Assembly (NCBI GenBank): GCA_947247005.1
Contig: OX365950.1
Location: 12,722,720 to 12,786,719, forward strand
Length of the DNA stretch: 64,000 bases
Direction of reading: 5' to 3'
Source of the DNA: Spisula solida
Taxonomy: Eukaryota; Mollusca; Bivalvia; Venerida; Mactridae
Below are positions 46,090 through 58,690 of the stretch, piece by piece. Both the position numbers and the translations under genes were made by a program. The notes under the pieces were generated by a model. That model was not told the DNA's origin. It did not search any database and saw only the letters and a program-made list of their open reading frames with translations. Positions within the stretch are counted from its first letter, which is position 1, and the number at the start of each line of letters is the position of its first letter.

Positions 46090-46940
46090 CTGATACCAGT
46101 GACTTACTTTGCCTAACATTCAAATGATGCTTCGTTTAACACTAGTAACTAACTATACCTAACAATCAAATGTTGCTTCGTTTAACACCAGTAACTAACT
46201 ATACCTAACAATCAAATGTTGCTTCGTTTAACACAAGTAACTAACTATACCTAACAATCAAATGTTGCTTCGTTTAACACCAGTAACTAACTATACCTAA
46301 CAATCAAATGTTGCTTCGTTTAACACCAGTAACTAACTATACCTAGCAATCAAATGTTGCTTCGTTTAACACAAGTAACTAACTATACCTAACAATCAAA
46401 TGTTGCTTCGTTAAACACCAGTAACTAACTATACCTAACAATCAAATGTTGCTTCGTTTAACACCAGTAACTAACTATACCTAGCAATCAAATGCTGCTT
46501 CATTTAACAATAGTAACTAACTATACCTAACAATCAAATGTCGCTTCGTTTAACATCAGTAACTAACTATATCTAACAATCAAATGTTGCTTCGTTTTAC
46601 ACCAGTAACTAACTATACCAAGCAATCAAATGTTACTTCGTTTAACACCAGTAACAACTATACCTAACAATCAAAGTTTGCTTCGTTTAACACCAGTGAC
46701 TAAATATACTTTACAGTCAAATATTGCTTATTTCAACCGCAGTGACTAACTATGCCTAGCAGTCAATATTGATGCGTTTATCGCCAGTGACTAACTATGC
46801 CTAGCAGTTAATATTGATGTGTTTAACACCAGTGGCTAACTATGCCTAGCAGTTAATATTGATGCGTTTAACACCAGTGGCTAACTATGCCTAAAAGTTA
46901 AACATTGATTTCGTTTAACACTAGTGACTTACTAGAATCA
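46090..46940 (+). repeat. 46-bp minisatellite inside unit C
   Basis: About 18 copies of a unit reading 'tgttgcttcgtttaacacca' then 'gtaactaactatacctaaca' and 'atcaaa'. The central copies are nearly identical and the right-hand ones are diverged. One to five degenerate copies lie at the same position in units A, B, D and E, so the expansion is specific to C. Confidence 0.88.
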
Positions 46941-49900
46941 TCACTGTCGTGACCAGGGCCCAGTGGCAGCATGTCGGAAGAGGGACAGGGGGTGGGAGTT
47001 GTAGAAGAATAGTTGGGTTGCATAATAACAGTGAACTTAGTTGCCACTTTCGTTATTAAGACACAATAATAAATTTGTATCTCACAATTTCGTCTATTTT
47101 TAAGCCTGAAATAACGTAATGCATTTCCTTCTAAAATTACATCAATTTTGTTTCAGGTTTGTAATTATTTTTACAGATTATTTTACAGTTTAATAATGAA
47201 TTGGTTTCATTGACATTACCTGTTCCTACATCATCTTGATTGGTCAATATTGATGGCAAGATAGAAATACACACCAAAATTACATTAATATGTTTGTTTT
47301 GGTGTGCACGAAAGAATCAATAAAATGTATTAAAGCTAGAGTAAAGTTTTTGAAGCCATAAAGGGGCATAAGTAAAAATCTATTATAGCTAGAATTGTTG
47401 TTCTTTGCTACAGATATGTGTTTTATCACTATCAATAAGTATAGTAAGTTTCATTTGAATATTTATTGTGGTTTTGAAGCTAAAATGTAAAAAAGTAGGA
47501 ACGTTGGAATTTAACAAATGGCCATTATTCTTCCAATATTATAGTTAGAGTTATGTAACTAGTTATAAAATAGCATACTGTTGTCATGTGCCTATGTTTA
47601 AAGTCTGAAGTTGATACCTACAACAGTTTGCAAGTTATTAAGAAACGACAAGAAACGAACTTTTGACGATCTGATACAAAATGCATTTCATTGTTTTTGA
47701 ATACAAGTATATCTATTTAATACGGCAATTAGCAACGTCACGGTATCTAATAATGTTATTATGTTAGGTGTGATTACATAATTAATATTTTCCGATGATT
47801 CAAGTACACATAATAATAAGAAAATGTCTTTGAAGAAAAATCCGTCCCTTCCGGTAATGAATATAATGCAGCCATTCCAAATGCACATCCACATTTTTCT
47901 GCGCATTAATCTAATAAATGAGTTCATGGAATCACCTTCCAGGCGAACAATACTTAACTTGGTGCGGAATTACAACCTTATTACCAACCAACAAACACAT
48001 TCGCGTTTTCAATCACTGTTCGTTTAAGCTACGGCGCCATGCTTTTGTACGTATTTAGGTGTCATATTCATAAATATTGTAAGACTAAATTAACTCTAAC
48101 TAACATGTATTTGGTGGCGAACCCACTTCCAGTTGGTTGCATTCGGACTCTAGAGACTGCAACGAGGACAGCAGAATGGTCGTTGATTGGATCGTATTCG
48201 AGTCTCAAACACTGGAAGAGAATTCACATTCGTTGTTTTAAATATATCATGGATAGCTTCTGTCACAGGCATACATGTAAACCAAATAGCCTATATGTCT
48301 GCAAGACGTCTTAGTTATTAAAACTTTTAGATAATTTTTGCAAATTACTACACATCAGGGAATAAAAATGTTGACAAGTATATTACTTAAATTACACTAA
48401 TATTATGACATTCGAGATAAGTTTTATAATCTTGCTCCGGTACTTGGGTTGTTATGTTGATGTAATTGTTTACTATTCTTAATGTGGTTCGAATCCACAA
48501 ATCTGAACTGTTACAGTATGTAACATGTGGTGTTATCTTTTGCTCCTTCTCGCCCCTCACTATGCCAAACATTCTCAGTAGATTTTGTTAACCTGACATG
48601 ATGGCAACAATTGGCATGTGAAAGGCATAGACATGTTTCAAATGAACTAAACACTCGCGCCTGATGCTAGCAATACATCATGAATAACAGCATGTCAAAT
48701 TGATGCTTTTATTAGTGCGATATATCATTTGATACTGATTTGAGATACATTAATGTTTTAAATCAAAATAAACGTACCTACATTAAAAGAACTTTAAGCT
48801 TGTGTGTTACAATAAAGATTTCGTTTACCTGGTGAATCTTACTGCATCTATTAAATCAATTTACTTTAACTGCTAATAATAACCGTGTTCATGTAGTTAA
48901 CAACATGAAAATGTTTTTATGTCACGATAACACAATGATTCAACACGTGTACTTACATAATTCAGATATCCAAATATCCTATCAACTCTTCTCTCCACTT
49001 TATGTGTATAATCTCCAGAATCACACACAATGCTTATGTTCACTCTTATCCGTGGGCTAGCTGGCTTTGGATGCAGTATGAAACATGCGGCAGATCAAAC
49101 AAATATCAGTCATCTCAATTCTAAACCTCTTATCAAAATGGAAAAAGCATAATAACAGAGATTATACACTGATCACAATCGCCATTAGTCACTTTCCATG
49201 GAATATGTTTTTCAACAATGATAATAACAAGAAGAAGAATAGCGACTTTATTTAACGAGGCAACACAGTGGGGCAATCCCAGCCTTCCTTTTGAGCCTCA
49301 ATAACAACGACGTCAGTTATTAGGATCATTTAATAACTATAGAGTTATAATTGATGTAACTATAGCTGCAGAGCATTCAGTCTTACCATCCTTCAGCAAT
49401 GAAAGAATATAATTATTGTTTATAGTAAATATGTAGGCGATGCTATGAACACTGTTATGAGTACATGTACTATGTTAAAAACAAACTAAACTAACCACAA
49501 AACTATTCCGCGAATAACCGATAATAAATGCGAATAAGTGAATTTATCTAACAATTATGCACAGTTTTGTTAGAGATTCGTAATTAAACACAATTTGTCA
49601 CCATGGTTTAATTTCCCCTGATATTATCGTCATTATAACATTTTGAGGCAAACTATTTTTCTACTAAGTGGTCTACCTGTTTGATATACAGAGTGCGACA
49701 GGGGAAGTCATGGTAATCGCTTTCCTACCCAGTTATACATAGTGGAAGTCCCGAGTGTCGATGTGATGATATCGTCATACATGTATCAGATAGCTATTGA
49801 TTAGCATGCATAAGGTGTTATGTTAAATAATACCGATCTTAAGTACATGTACTACAAATACCATTGTCATTAAATGCCAATACTTGTATGTTATAACAAT

Positions 49901-51394
49901 GACAGACAACGGTTGCAATGAGTTATACCGTGGTGTTTGGGTTGAGATACTGATAACAAATGTACTCACTAGCAAACAGTCAATCTTTATATTCATCTGG
50001 TATCGAACTTCCGTTTGGAGTCTCATTGAGACAAACAGTTTATGTGTCTGTATACTATGTTTATGTGCTCTTATGAACAACCCTTATATACTACTGATTA
50101 ATTAATTAATTAATACTTGATTAGTATTATGAGTACATATTTACTTGCATATTGTACACGTATCGAATCAACACCACCGAACTGAAAGTTGCGCAAAATG
50201 CAGTATTAATGTAACTATGGAATCCGTAAATGACTAGCCGAATTCCGTACTCGTGGTAAAGTGTTCATTTGCAATGTGGAACATGAAAGTTCATAATTCA
50301 CTGAAGGAAGTTTAACTTCAATTTTTCTGTTTTGTAAAAAGTAAATAAGAGTTACTGTACGTTTTTATCTGATTGACCATAATGCAGCGTGGATATATTT
50401 ATAAACTGTGAAATCAATCTCGATCAGGGCAGCAACAATCTGTGAGAGATTTGTGTTCCATACATTTAATAACAATTATGCCATATAGTGATGACGACAG
50501 TGTTAATAACACCACAGGGAGCTGAATGTCAGTAATGAGTTTTAATGTGTGGAGTAGGTGTCTAATTAACTACCACAGAGTGATTCGTTTCACACCATGC
50601 AGTGACTAACTATACATAACAGTTAACTGTTGTTATGTTTAACACCAGTAACAGACTATGCCTAACAGTTAATTGTTGATTCGTTTATAACAGTGACTAA
50701 GTATGCCTAGCAGTTAAATATTGCTTCGTTTAACACCAGTGACTAAGTATGCCTAACAGTCTAATATTGTTTCGTTTAACACCAGTGACTATGCCTTAGA
50801 ACCATATAGTGCTTCTTTTGGTCCCAGTGACGAACTATGACTTCCAACCAATTGTTGTGGCCTGTAGGTGTATCAAATTTCATTTGGGAACCGCTATTCG
50901 TTAGCCCCGTCTGTCTTTCAAACATTACAATTGACATTTCGACGATCGAATAAGGGAAACAAGATACATATAATTTCTTAGAATACATATCCTATTTATA
51001 CGGCAAATAGCAAACGTCTCGGTATCTAATAATGTTGTTATATAAGGTGCGGTTACAAAATTCATATTTTCCGATGATTCAATTAAACATGATACATGTA
51101 ATTGGAAAATGTCTTTGAAGCAAAATCCGTCATTTCAGGTAGTGAATTGAATGCACCAAATGCGCGCCCTGTGCTATTATTATCTTATTATGTATGTTTT
51201 GGTGGCTTGCCTTTACCGTTACTACCACATTTTCCAGCGCAATGTTGATGGAATCACCTTTCAGGTGAACAATATTTAGCTCGGTGCGGAATTATAAATG
51301 TTATTACCAGTCAACAAACACATTCCCTTTTTCAATCAGGTTTCGTGTCATGTTTTTGTTAGTATAAGGTATCTTATTCATTGTAAAAAGAAAA

Positions 51395-51480
51395 TATTAA
51401 GTCAGAAAGGGAAGGCAGCATTCAACTTAACCAGACAAGCACGGAAAACACAAAAAACACATACAAGGGACAACATAAGT
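51395..51480 (-). mobile_element. End fragment of the AGTTGAGTGCTGC repeat family
   Basis: Reads 'gtcagaaagggaaggcagca' then 'ttcaacttaaccagacaagc', matching the ends at 31772 and 32493. It lies within unit D at a position not occupied in A or C. Confidence 0.55.
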
Positions 51481-52080
51481 GATAGGTGTTGAAAGGTGTT
51501 TGAGAACTCTCACTTGATGATGGAATGAGAACCCACTACCGAAATGATGACGGTCGCATGGTCGCTAGTTGTTGGACTCGTGGATTCAAATCTAAACAAT
51601 CAGGTCAAATACTGTCGATTCAAAGATATCTGTCAAAACCGCCAGAATGTTCCATTTCAAATAGGTAAATGTATGTATTGACCAATCAGCGCTTTTATTT
51701 TACTCATACCATCTTTGACCATTGCTTTATGTAGTGCGTTAAGGGTTGGAATCCAGTTTGATACGGTTTTTTGTTATTCTTTTTGTAATATATTTTCCTG
51801 ATGTTTTTATATCGACAAATTAATTGTATCATAGTTGTCTTTGCTATAAAAGTAGCTGGATTGATATCGATACGCTATGTTTCTTAATGATATTTACTAG
51901 TACATTGCATGCAAAAATTGCAGAAATTAATTTCCAGCTTCGTAGGATGAACTCAATCCTTGTGTGCTGGAATACAAATGCGAATATATCTAGTTTATTC
52001 ATTGTATATATGTAATCACCGGAATGAGCAAAAGCATTACCGGTAATATACATAGTTTAAGCAAAATTTAAAAAATCTAG

Positions 52081-52173
52081 GCATTGTTGGGATTTGAACT
52101 TGCAGAAAATTATATACATTTTCAAAATTAGACTCGCAAAACCATACCTGTTAACCACTTGGCTATGGGGCAG
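52081..52173 (-). repeat. tRNA-like sequence with a long variable arm
   Basis: The minus strand has box A (TAGCCAAGTGGTTAACAGG) and box B (AAGTTCAAATCCC) separated by about 40 nt, as in Leu/Ser-type tRNAs, starting TGCCCCA. Terminal pairing is poor, so a pseudogene or SINE head is favoured. Confidence 0.4.
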
Positions 52174-53934
52174 TTAAAGTTTTGATCATTTAAATGTACT
52201 AATGATGTTAGGACTTAGTCATGACACATGTAATAATCGATCGTGTCGAAAGTTTGTTTACGCGGTTGTGACAGATAACTTTGAATCAACAGTAAATATC
52301 TAATGTGAGAGCAACTGTAAACAGAATTTTATATAACCAAAGTGAGAAATCGATATTATTACACCAATTGTATGCCAAAGGAGATTAGATTGATTTTTAT
52401 CTCGGATAGGGCTCTTTGGAAAATGGGTTGTGTTCTTGATATAATGATTTAGTTAGACTCCACGAACTTGAGCGACTTGTGATGTTACCCTTGCCGCCTT
52501 CTTCATCATCCACAACCATTTCCAGTTACCAAACTAATGAATTTGTTAATCAGACTCAATGCCAAAAATTGAGAAGTGAAAGTCTCAGAAATGTTCCAAT
52601 GCACACTCATGCATGTGTTGCTATCCATATAAATAATCAAATATCAGCACGTCTAATTTCATTTTTGAAAATTTTGAGTTACAAATACAATAAAGCAAAG
52701 TTCTTCTTTCGAGCGTTAAACATTTTATGCTGATTTTAGATGTATATGTATTTGTTGTTTCGAATCGAAATGAAAACACTGACCTGATATTAAAATGTTA
52801 TGTTACAAATACAGTAACGAGTTCGTTTACCTGGTGAAATTTACTGCGTCATAAGAAAATATTTAGGTATGTTAAAACCGTTACTCTATTTTATTTGCAA
52901 AGTAATAACCGCTTGCATGCAGTTAACAAAACACGCGACTATATTTTATATTTAACGATATTATTTATCACAAAACACGTGTACTTACGTCAGTCATATA
53001 ATCTAGATATCCTACAAACACTTCACTCCACTTAGTTTGTATTATCCGTGGAATCAAACAATGTTTGCCAAGCTCAATGTTCTTTGTAACATGTCAGCAA
53101 GCTGGCTGTGGATGCTGTATGAATCATGCGCATATCAAACGTTTATCATTTACATGTATTTGAATTCAATACCTCTTTACACAATGTAATAAAGCATAAT
53201 AACAGGGTCTATACAATCTTCGGCAATGTAAGAATATATTTATTGTTTTTGTTTATTAACATTGCTAGGAAAACTATGTATATACCAGACTTTTACTAAC
53301 CAAACAATTATTCCGCGAAATAATTGATAATAAATGAAAGAAAATTGGTCTCACATCTATGCACAGTTTTTTACAGATTTACGATTGAACACATGGTTAA
53401 ATTTCCCCTGATAACGGCGCATATAACATTTGAGGTAATTGATTTGCCTACTTAGTGATCTCCCTGTTTGATATACAGAATGCGACTGGGGATATAAACA
53501 TTTTCAGTTATGCGAAGTGAAAGTCCCGGGTGTTGGCGAGTTGATGAGTTGATACCGTCACATCAGACAAGTGGATATTGATTAGCATAAAAATGTGGTA
53601 CGTTGAATAATACCGATATTAATTAATGAAAGCACCATTGTCATTTTTGCCAATATTTGTATGTTATAACAATGATAGACAACGGTTGCCATGAGCTCAA
53701 TCTCATTGGGATGTATATAACTGTGAGATGTAATATTTATGTGTTTTCGTACTGAACAAATGCATTCACTCGCAAACAGTCAATTTCACGTTCAACTAGT
53801 ATTGAACCTCCGTTCGATATCTTGCAGAAGAAAGACAAACGTATATATACATGTTTATGTGCTCATATCAACAATACTGTGGTATAAAATAATTTGCTCT
53901 ACAAATCTCACAAACAAATATTAGGGTCTTTCCA

Positions 53935-54535
53935 CAAGGGGTCACACGTTTATTGTTAATGACACTGTCCTGTTCCACAAGTCGGTTGTCTGAGGGGTAC
54001 ATGTGAGGTTCTTGTATTGTGAAACACTGGAGTTCAAAGTGACACTGCCACTGTCTGAACCAAGTTCAGACTTCACAGGAAATCTTATTTTATGTATTTA
54101 TTGTCAACCTCATTAAGTTTAGGCAGAGAAACCCCTGAAACATTGCAAACCTTTGTCCCTGCAGTGAGTGAAAATAATAGATTCTTATCTGGCATATTAG
54201 TAACATGTGCCTTTTAGTTAACCTGTGTTCATTCTGTACGAGTGCCTCTTGGTAGTTTGATATATTGATTCTTTCAAATATGTCAAATACTGTTTCCGTC
54301 ATGTGTTGCTTTGTTGGTAGTGCTTGTCGTCGTTCTTCTTGTCTGTTGCCTCCCGCCCCAGTTGTGTGTCAGGTTGTCGGGGTGGGTTGTCGTAACATTG
54401 TAGCTCTTTCATTTTTCGTGTGCATTTTTATGGTCGACATTTTGTCTGGACTTGAATTTTTTTGTGTTCGTTCGTTTTGTGTGCATTTCATGATTTGCTG
54501 TTTCTGGTGAGTGCTTTTTTCCCTGTCTGCGATTT
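53935..54535 (+). mobile_element. Short copy of the 8300-10058 repeat family
   Basis: 'gacactgtcctgttccacaa' and the following 100 bp match 8370-8480. The right end 'ggtgagtgcttttttccctg', then 'tctgc', matches the family terminus. The middle is deleted relative to 8300-10058. Confidence 0.5.
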
Positions 54536-54915
54536 GTTATTTCCTCTACACATGTTGTGGTTTGACTGTTGTGATAGTGCTCTGTATGGAAGGTATTGAT
54601 TAACTATTTGAGTTATATGATACTAGTATAGCTGGTACAAATGAAATGTTTAATTTTCTGTCTATAGAAGGCCGTGCATTTATTTTCAGTGACATTATAT
54701 GCACTAAAATAACCATGCTTTAGTATGTTTTAAATAATTGAAATAAAGTTTAAAGGGAGAGATTAAAGCCAAATTGATACTCCATATTGATACTGGTAAG
54801 TAAATAACGATACGTGTAATATACAAGGATCAGTTGTCACAAAGGGAATCAAATGATTTTCTGAACTAGTAGTTGCATGTTTCAACATCAACGCAGTTCA
54901 AATCTTTTAACTGAA
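54536..54915. other. Non-coding spacer, nothing recognised
   Basis: AT-rich sequence between a repeat-family copy and the large fold-back element. Confidence 0.35.
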
Positions 54916-55426
54916 TAGCCTAAGAGCTGAGGGCGATTTATTCAAAATTGGAGTCCATCTCTTAAACTTGCACCAGAGTTGGACATATGACCGAACATTA
55001 AGAAAATCCATTTCTTACAAATTTCCTCTTTCACAACCGCTCAGCATCCAAGATGGCGTCCAAGATGGCCGCCATTTTTACGCGAAAATGGTACTGAACG
55101 CTTATTTGTGCATGAAATGAATTGTTTTCTCACAAATATGTTTCAAAATGTACTTATGAGTAGAAAAATGAATGGAAGACACACTTTTATCTGTTTTGAT
55201 AGCAAATTTCGACATTTTGGAAAAGCTATGACCCATATAGAGGCCCAAAATTGGCTATTTTGGGGTATTTTTCTATATTTTGTATTGTCAATAACTTAAA
55301 AGTACATTTATGACTATAAATTTTACATTTAAATGATTTTATTTATTTCGTAAATTTAGTATGAAGAAAAATGAGGGTGTAAGATTTACAACTTTTTTAG
55401 TTGTATGCTATCGCTAAGGGTTTGAA

Positions 55427-55970
55427 GTGGGTGGGGTAAATATACCCCAAAGTGAAAAAAATAAGAAATTACATAATTTTGACTTCCTTTATGTATTTAG
55501 AGCATCATAGGTGAACTTGCTGTACAATGTACATGGAATGATGTGTTTTTGAAATTAGTTTTGGTTGCTCTTGCTCTTTTTTACGAAGTGGGTGGGGTAA
55601 AATTTCACAAATAATAAAAAAACTAAACCGCAAGATTAACCGATGGTTGTTTAAACTCTGACCTCTGTTTTTCTTCTTACCTATGATAAACTATTCTGAA
55701 ATGTTCAATAAGTTTCTTTTGTAGATAATAGATGAGAGTTTTTAAAAATAAGTATGTTACATGACTTTGCCTGTTGAAAGTGGGTGGGGTAAAAAACTGC
55801 AAAAAATGAGAATAATGGATATATGCAGAAATTGCATTCTATGTATTATTTTGCTCAATATAAACAGTACACATCTTTTTCTTTATCAAAGACTTATTTG
55901 TTATGACCTATTGTTGTTTTTAAACTAGATGTGTATCCATCATCCTTAGTTTATGGGTGGGTGGGGTAAA
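55427..55970 (+). repeat. Periodic GTGGGTGGGGTAAA motifs in the left arm
   Basis: The 14-mer occurs at 55427, 55588, 55780 and 55957 (spacings 161, 192, 177). The inverse TTTACCCCACCCAC or close variants occur at about 59186, 59351, 59548 and 59706 in the right arm. Sequence between motifs is poorly conserved, so the motif is the most constant part of the arm. Confidence 0.8.
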
Positions 55971-56389
55971 ATATCTGATAATAGGAGCGTTCACCGGTAT
56001 AGTGTGGCGACTTTATAGGCTAAAACCAATAGATAGGCGAACATAAGAGTAAAACTAGCGTTTTCATATACATACTCCAAACTTAATATGGCTAAGAATG
56101 GCTTTTGCTAAGAGTAGTGAGTAAACATTTGGCTAGTAATTGCTTAATACGTTGGCGGTGAGTACTCCATACTGCTAGGAATGGTTATTCTAGTTGTGGT
56201 GCATACCCTAACATGACTGGGAATCAGTTTACCACTGGTTGGGAGTTCTACAAATGGATATCAATGGCTTTTTCTGGCAGTATTGAGTTTCTTATAGGCC
56301 TTGGAATGACATATCCGCTTGTGACAAGTACTCTATCTGGCATGGACTTTATCCGCTGATTGAGAGTACATGTACCCCATAAGGCTATC

Positions 56390-58690
56390 AACTGCTTTTT
56401 TCGCAGTAGAGGAGTACTCCATAAGGCAAGAAATGTCTTCATACGCAGTAGGGGAGTACTCCATAATGCAAGAAATGTCTTCATACGCAGTAGGGGAGTA
56501 CTCCATAAGGCAAGACATGTCTTCATACGCAGTAGGGGAGTACTCCATAATGCAAGAAATGTCTTCAAACCCAGTAGGGGAGTACTCCATAAAGCAAGAA
56601 ATGTCTACATTCGCAGTAGGGGAGTACTCCATAAGGCTAGAAATGTCTTCACACGCAGTAGGGGAGTACTCCATAAGGCAAGAAATGTCTTCATTTTCAG
56701 TAGGGGAGTACTCCATAAGGCTAGAAATGTCTTCACACGCAGTAGGGGAGTACTCCATAAGGCAAGAAATGTCTTCATTCGCAGTAGGGGAGTACTCCAT
56801 AAGGCTAGAAATGTCTTCAAACGCAGTAGGGGAGTAGTCCATAAGGCAAGAAATGTCTTCATACGCAGTAGGGGAGTCCTCCATAAGGCTAGAAATGTCT
56901 TAATACACAGTAGGGGAGTACTCCATTTATAAGGCTAGAAATGTCTTCATACGCAGTAGGGGAGTACTCCATAAGGCTAGAAATGTCTTCATATGCAGTA
57001 GGGGATTACTCCATAACGCAAGAACTGTCTTCATACGCAGTAGGGGAGTACTCCATAAGGCTAGAAATGTCTTCATACGCAGTAGGGGAGTACTCCATAA
57101 GGCTAGAAATGTCTTCATACGCAGTAGGGGAGTACTCCATAAGGCTAGAAATATCTTCATTCGCAGTACGGGAGTACTCCATAAGGCTAGAAATGGCTTC
57201 ATACGCAGTAGGGGAGTAGTCCATAAGGCTAGAAATGTCTTCATACGCAGAAGAGGAGTACTCCATCGGGCTAGAATGGTCCTATCCGATGATGGTGACT
57301 TCTCTATAAGGCTAGAAATGGCTTCATCCACTGGTGGTGACTCCTCCATATGGCTAGAAATGGCTTCATCCACTGGTGGTGACTACTCCATTTGGCTAGA
57401 AAGGCTCCATCCGATGGTGGTGACTACTCCATAAGGCTAGAAATGGCTCCATCCGATGGTGGTGACTACTCCATAAGGCTAGAAATGGCTTCATATGCCG
57501 TTGGTGACTACTCCATAAGGCTAGACATGGTTTCATCCACTGGTGGTTACTCCTCCATAAGGCTAGAAAATTAGAAATGGCTTCATCCACTGGTGCTGAT
57601 TCCTCCATAAGGCTAGAAATGGCTTCATCCACTGGTGGTGACTACTCCATAAGGCTAGAAATGGCTTCATCTACTGGAGGTGACTACTCCATAAGGCTAG
57701 AAATGGCTTCATCCGCCGTTGGTGACTACTCCATAAGGCTAGAAATGGCTTCATCCGCCGTTGGTGACTACTCTATAAGGCTAGACATGGTTTCATCCAC
57801 TGGTGGTTACTCCTCCATAAGGCTAGAGAAGTAGAAATGGCTTCATCCACTGGTGCTGATTCCTCCATAAGGCTAGAAATGGCTTCATCCACTGGTGGTG
57901 ACTACTCCATAAGGCTAGAAATGGCTTCATCTACTGGTGGTGACTACTCCATAAGGCTAGAAATGGCTTCATCCGCCGTTGGTGACTACTCCATAAGGCT
58001 AGAAATGGCTTCATCTGCCGTTGGTGACTACTATAAGGCTAGGCATGGCTTCATCCACTGGTGGTTACTCCTCCATAAGGCTAGAAATGGCTTCATCCAC
58101 TGGTGGTGACTCCTCCAAAAGGCTTGAAATGGCTTCGTCCACTGGTGGTGACTCCTCCAAAAGGCTTGAAATGGCTTCGTCCACTGGTGGTGACTCCTCC
58201 ATAAGGCTAGAAATGGCTTCATCTACTGGTTGTGACTCCTCAATAAGGCTAGAAATGGCTTCATCCACTGGTGGTGACTCATCCATCAGGCTAGAATGGC
58301 TCTATCTGGTGGTGGTGACTACTTCATAAGGCTATAAATGGCTTCATTCACTGTTGGGGAGTACTCCGTAAGGCTAGAAATAGCTTAATCCGCCGTTGGT
58401 GACTCCTCAATAAGTGTAGAATGGCTTTATCCGCTGGTGGTGACTACTCCACGAGGCTAGAAATGGCTCCATCCACTGGTGGTGACTACTCCATAAGGCT
58501 AGAAATGGCTTCATCCGACGTTGGTGACTGCTCCATAAGGCTAGAAATGGCTTCATCCGCCGTTAGTGACTCCTCTATAAGGCTAGACATGGCTTCATCC
58601 ACTGGTGGTGACTCCTCCGTAAGGCTAGAAATTGCTTCTACCACCGGTGGTGACTACTACTAAAGGCTAGAAATGGCTTTATATGCTTGT
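56390..58690 (+). repeat. 42-bp minisatellite array, two subfamilies
   Basis: About 55 tandem 42-bp units. Subfamily 1 (about 56400-57270) has 'gtcttcatacgcagtagggg'. Subfamily 2 (about 57300-58680) has 'ggcttcatccactggtggtg'. Both keep 'actccataaggctagaaatg'. Because 42 is a multiple of three, frames on both strands stay open for up to ~190 codons. Confidence 0.92.
57571..58090 (+). repeat. 260-bp higher-order repeat within the 42-bp array
   Basis: The same order of unit variants, including an 8-nt insertion between units ('aaattaga' / 'gaagtaga' type), occurs starting at 57571 and again at 57831, giving a 260-bp period (six 42-mers plus 8). Confidence 0.75.

Larger units (their letters stand above)
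43795..50150 (+). repeat. Long repeat unit C
   Basis: Contains the head ('ctgctccaaatcctccaaat' 44068, 'aagaaattttgcaaaattca' type at 44330), 'gaccaggacagcagcaatc' (45187), the expanded 46-bp array (46090-46940), 'tagcaacgtcacggtatct' (47730), the 'gtgtacttac' block (48949) and 'acaatgacagacaacggtt' (49895). The last 2.4 kb are strongly similar to 37050-40380. Confidence 0.75.
50150..53920 (+). repeat. Short repeat unit D
   Basis: Shares 'gatcagggcagcaacaatc' (50421), minisatellite words (50585-50800), 'gtctcggtatctaataatg' (51016), 'cacgatatt'-type and 'gtgtacttacgtcagtc' (52980) blocks, and 'gacaacggttgccatgag' (53679). Insertions include a repeat-family end (51395-51480). Confidence 0.7.

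Noticed and set aside
36991..47927. Similar short minus-strand frames at 36991-37215 and 47688-47927 (shared FITGRDGF...FKDIFLLLCVLESS)
   Set aside because: The similarity simply reflects DNA-level duplication of units A and C; the equivalent regions of B and D have disrupted frames, so there is no evidence of purifying selection.
54265..54510. 81-codon Cys-rich frame
   Set aside because: Lies inside a copy of the dispersed repeat family; the T/G-rich strand gives Cys, Val and Phe codons by composition.
56248..58663. Repetitive open frames (up to ~190 codons) on both strands
   Set aside because: They arise from the 42-bp array; several frames are open at the same time, and the minus frame that looks most protein-like is broken by TAG in many subfamily-2 units.
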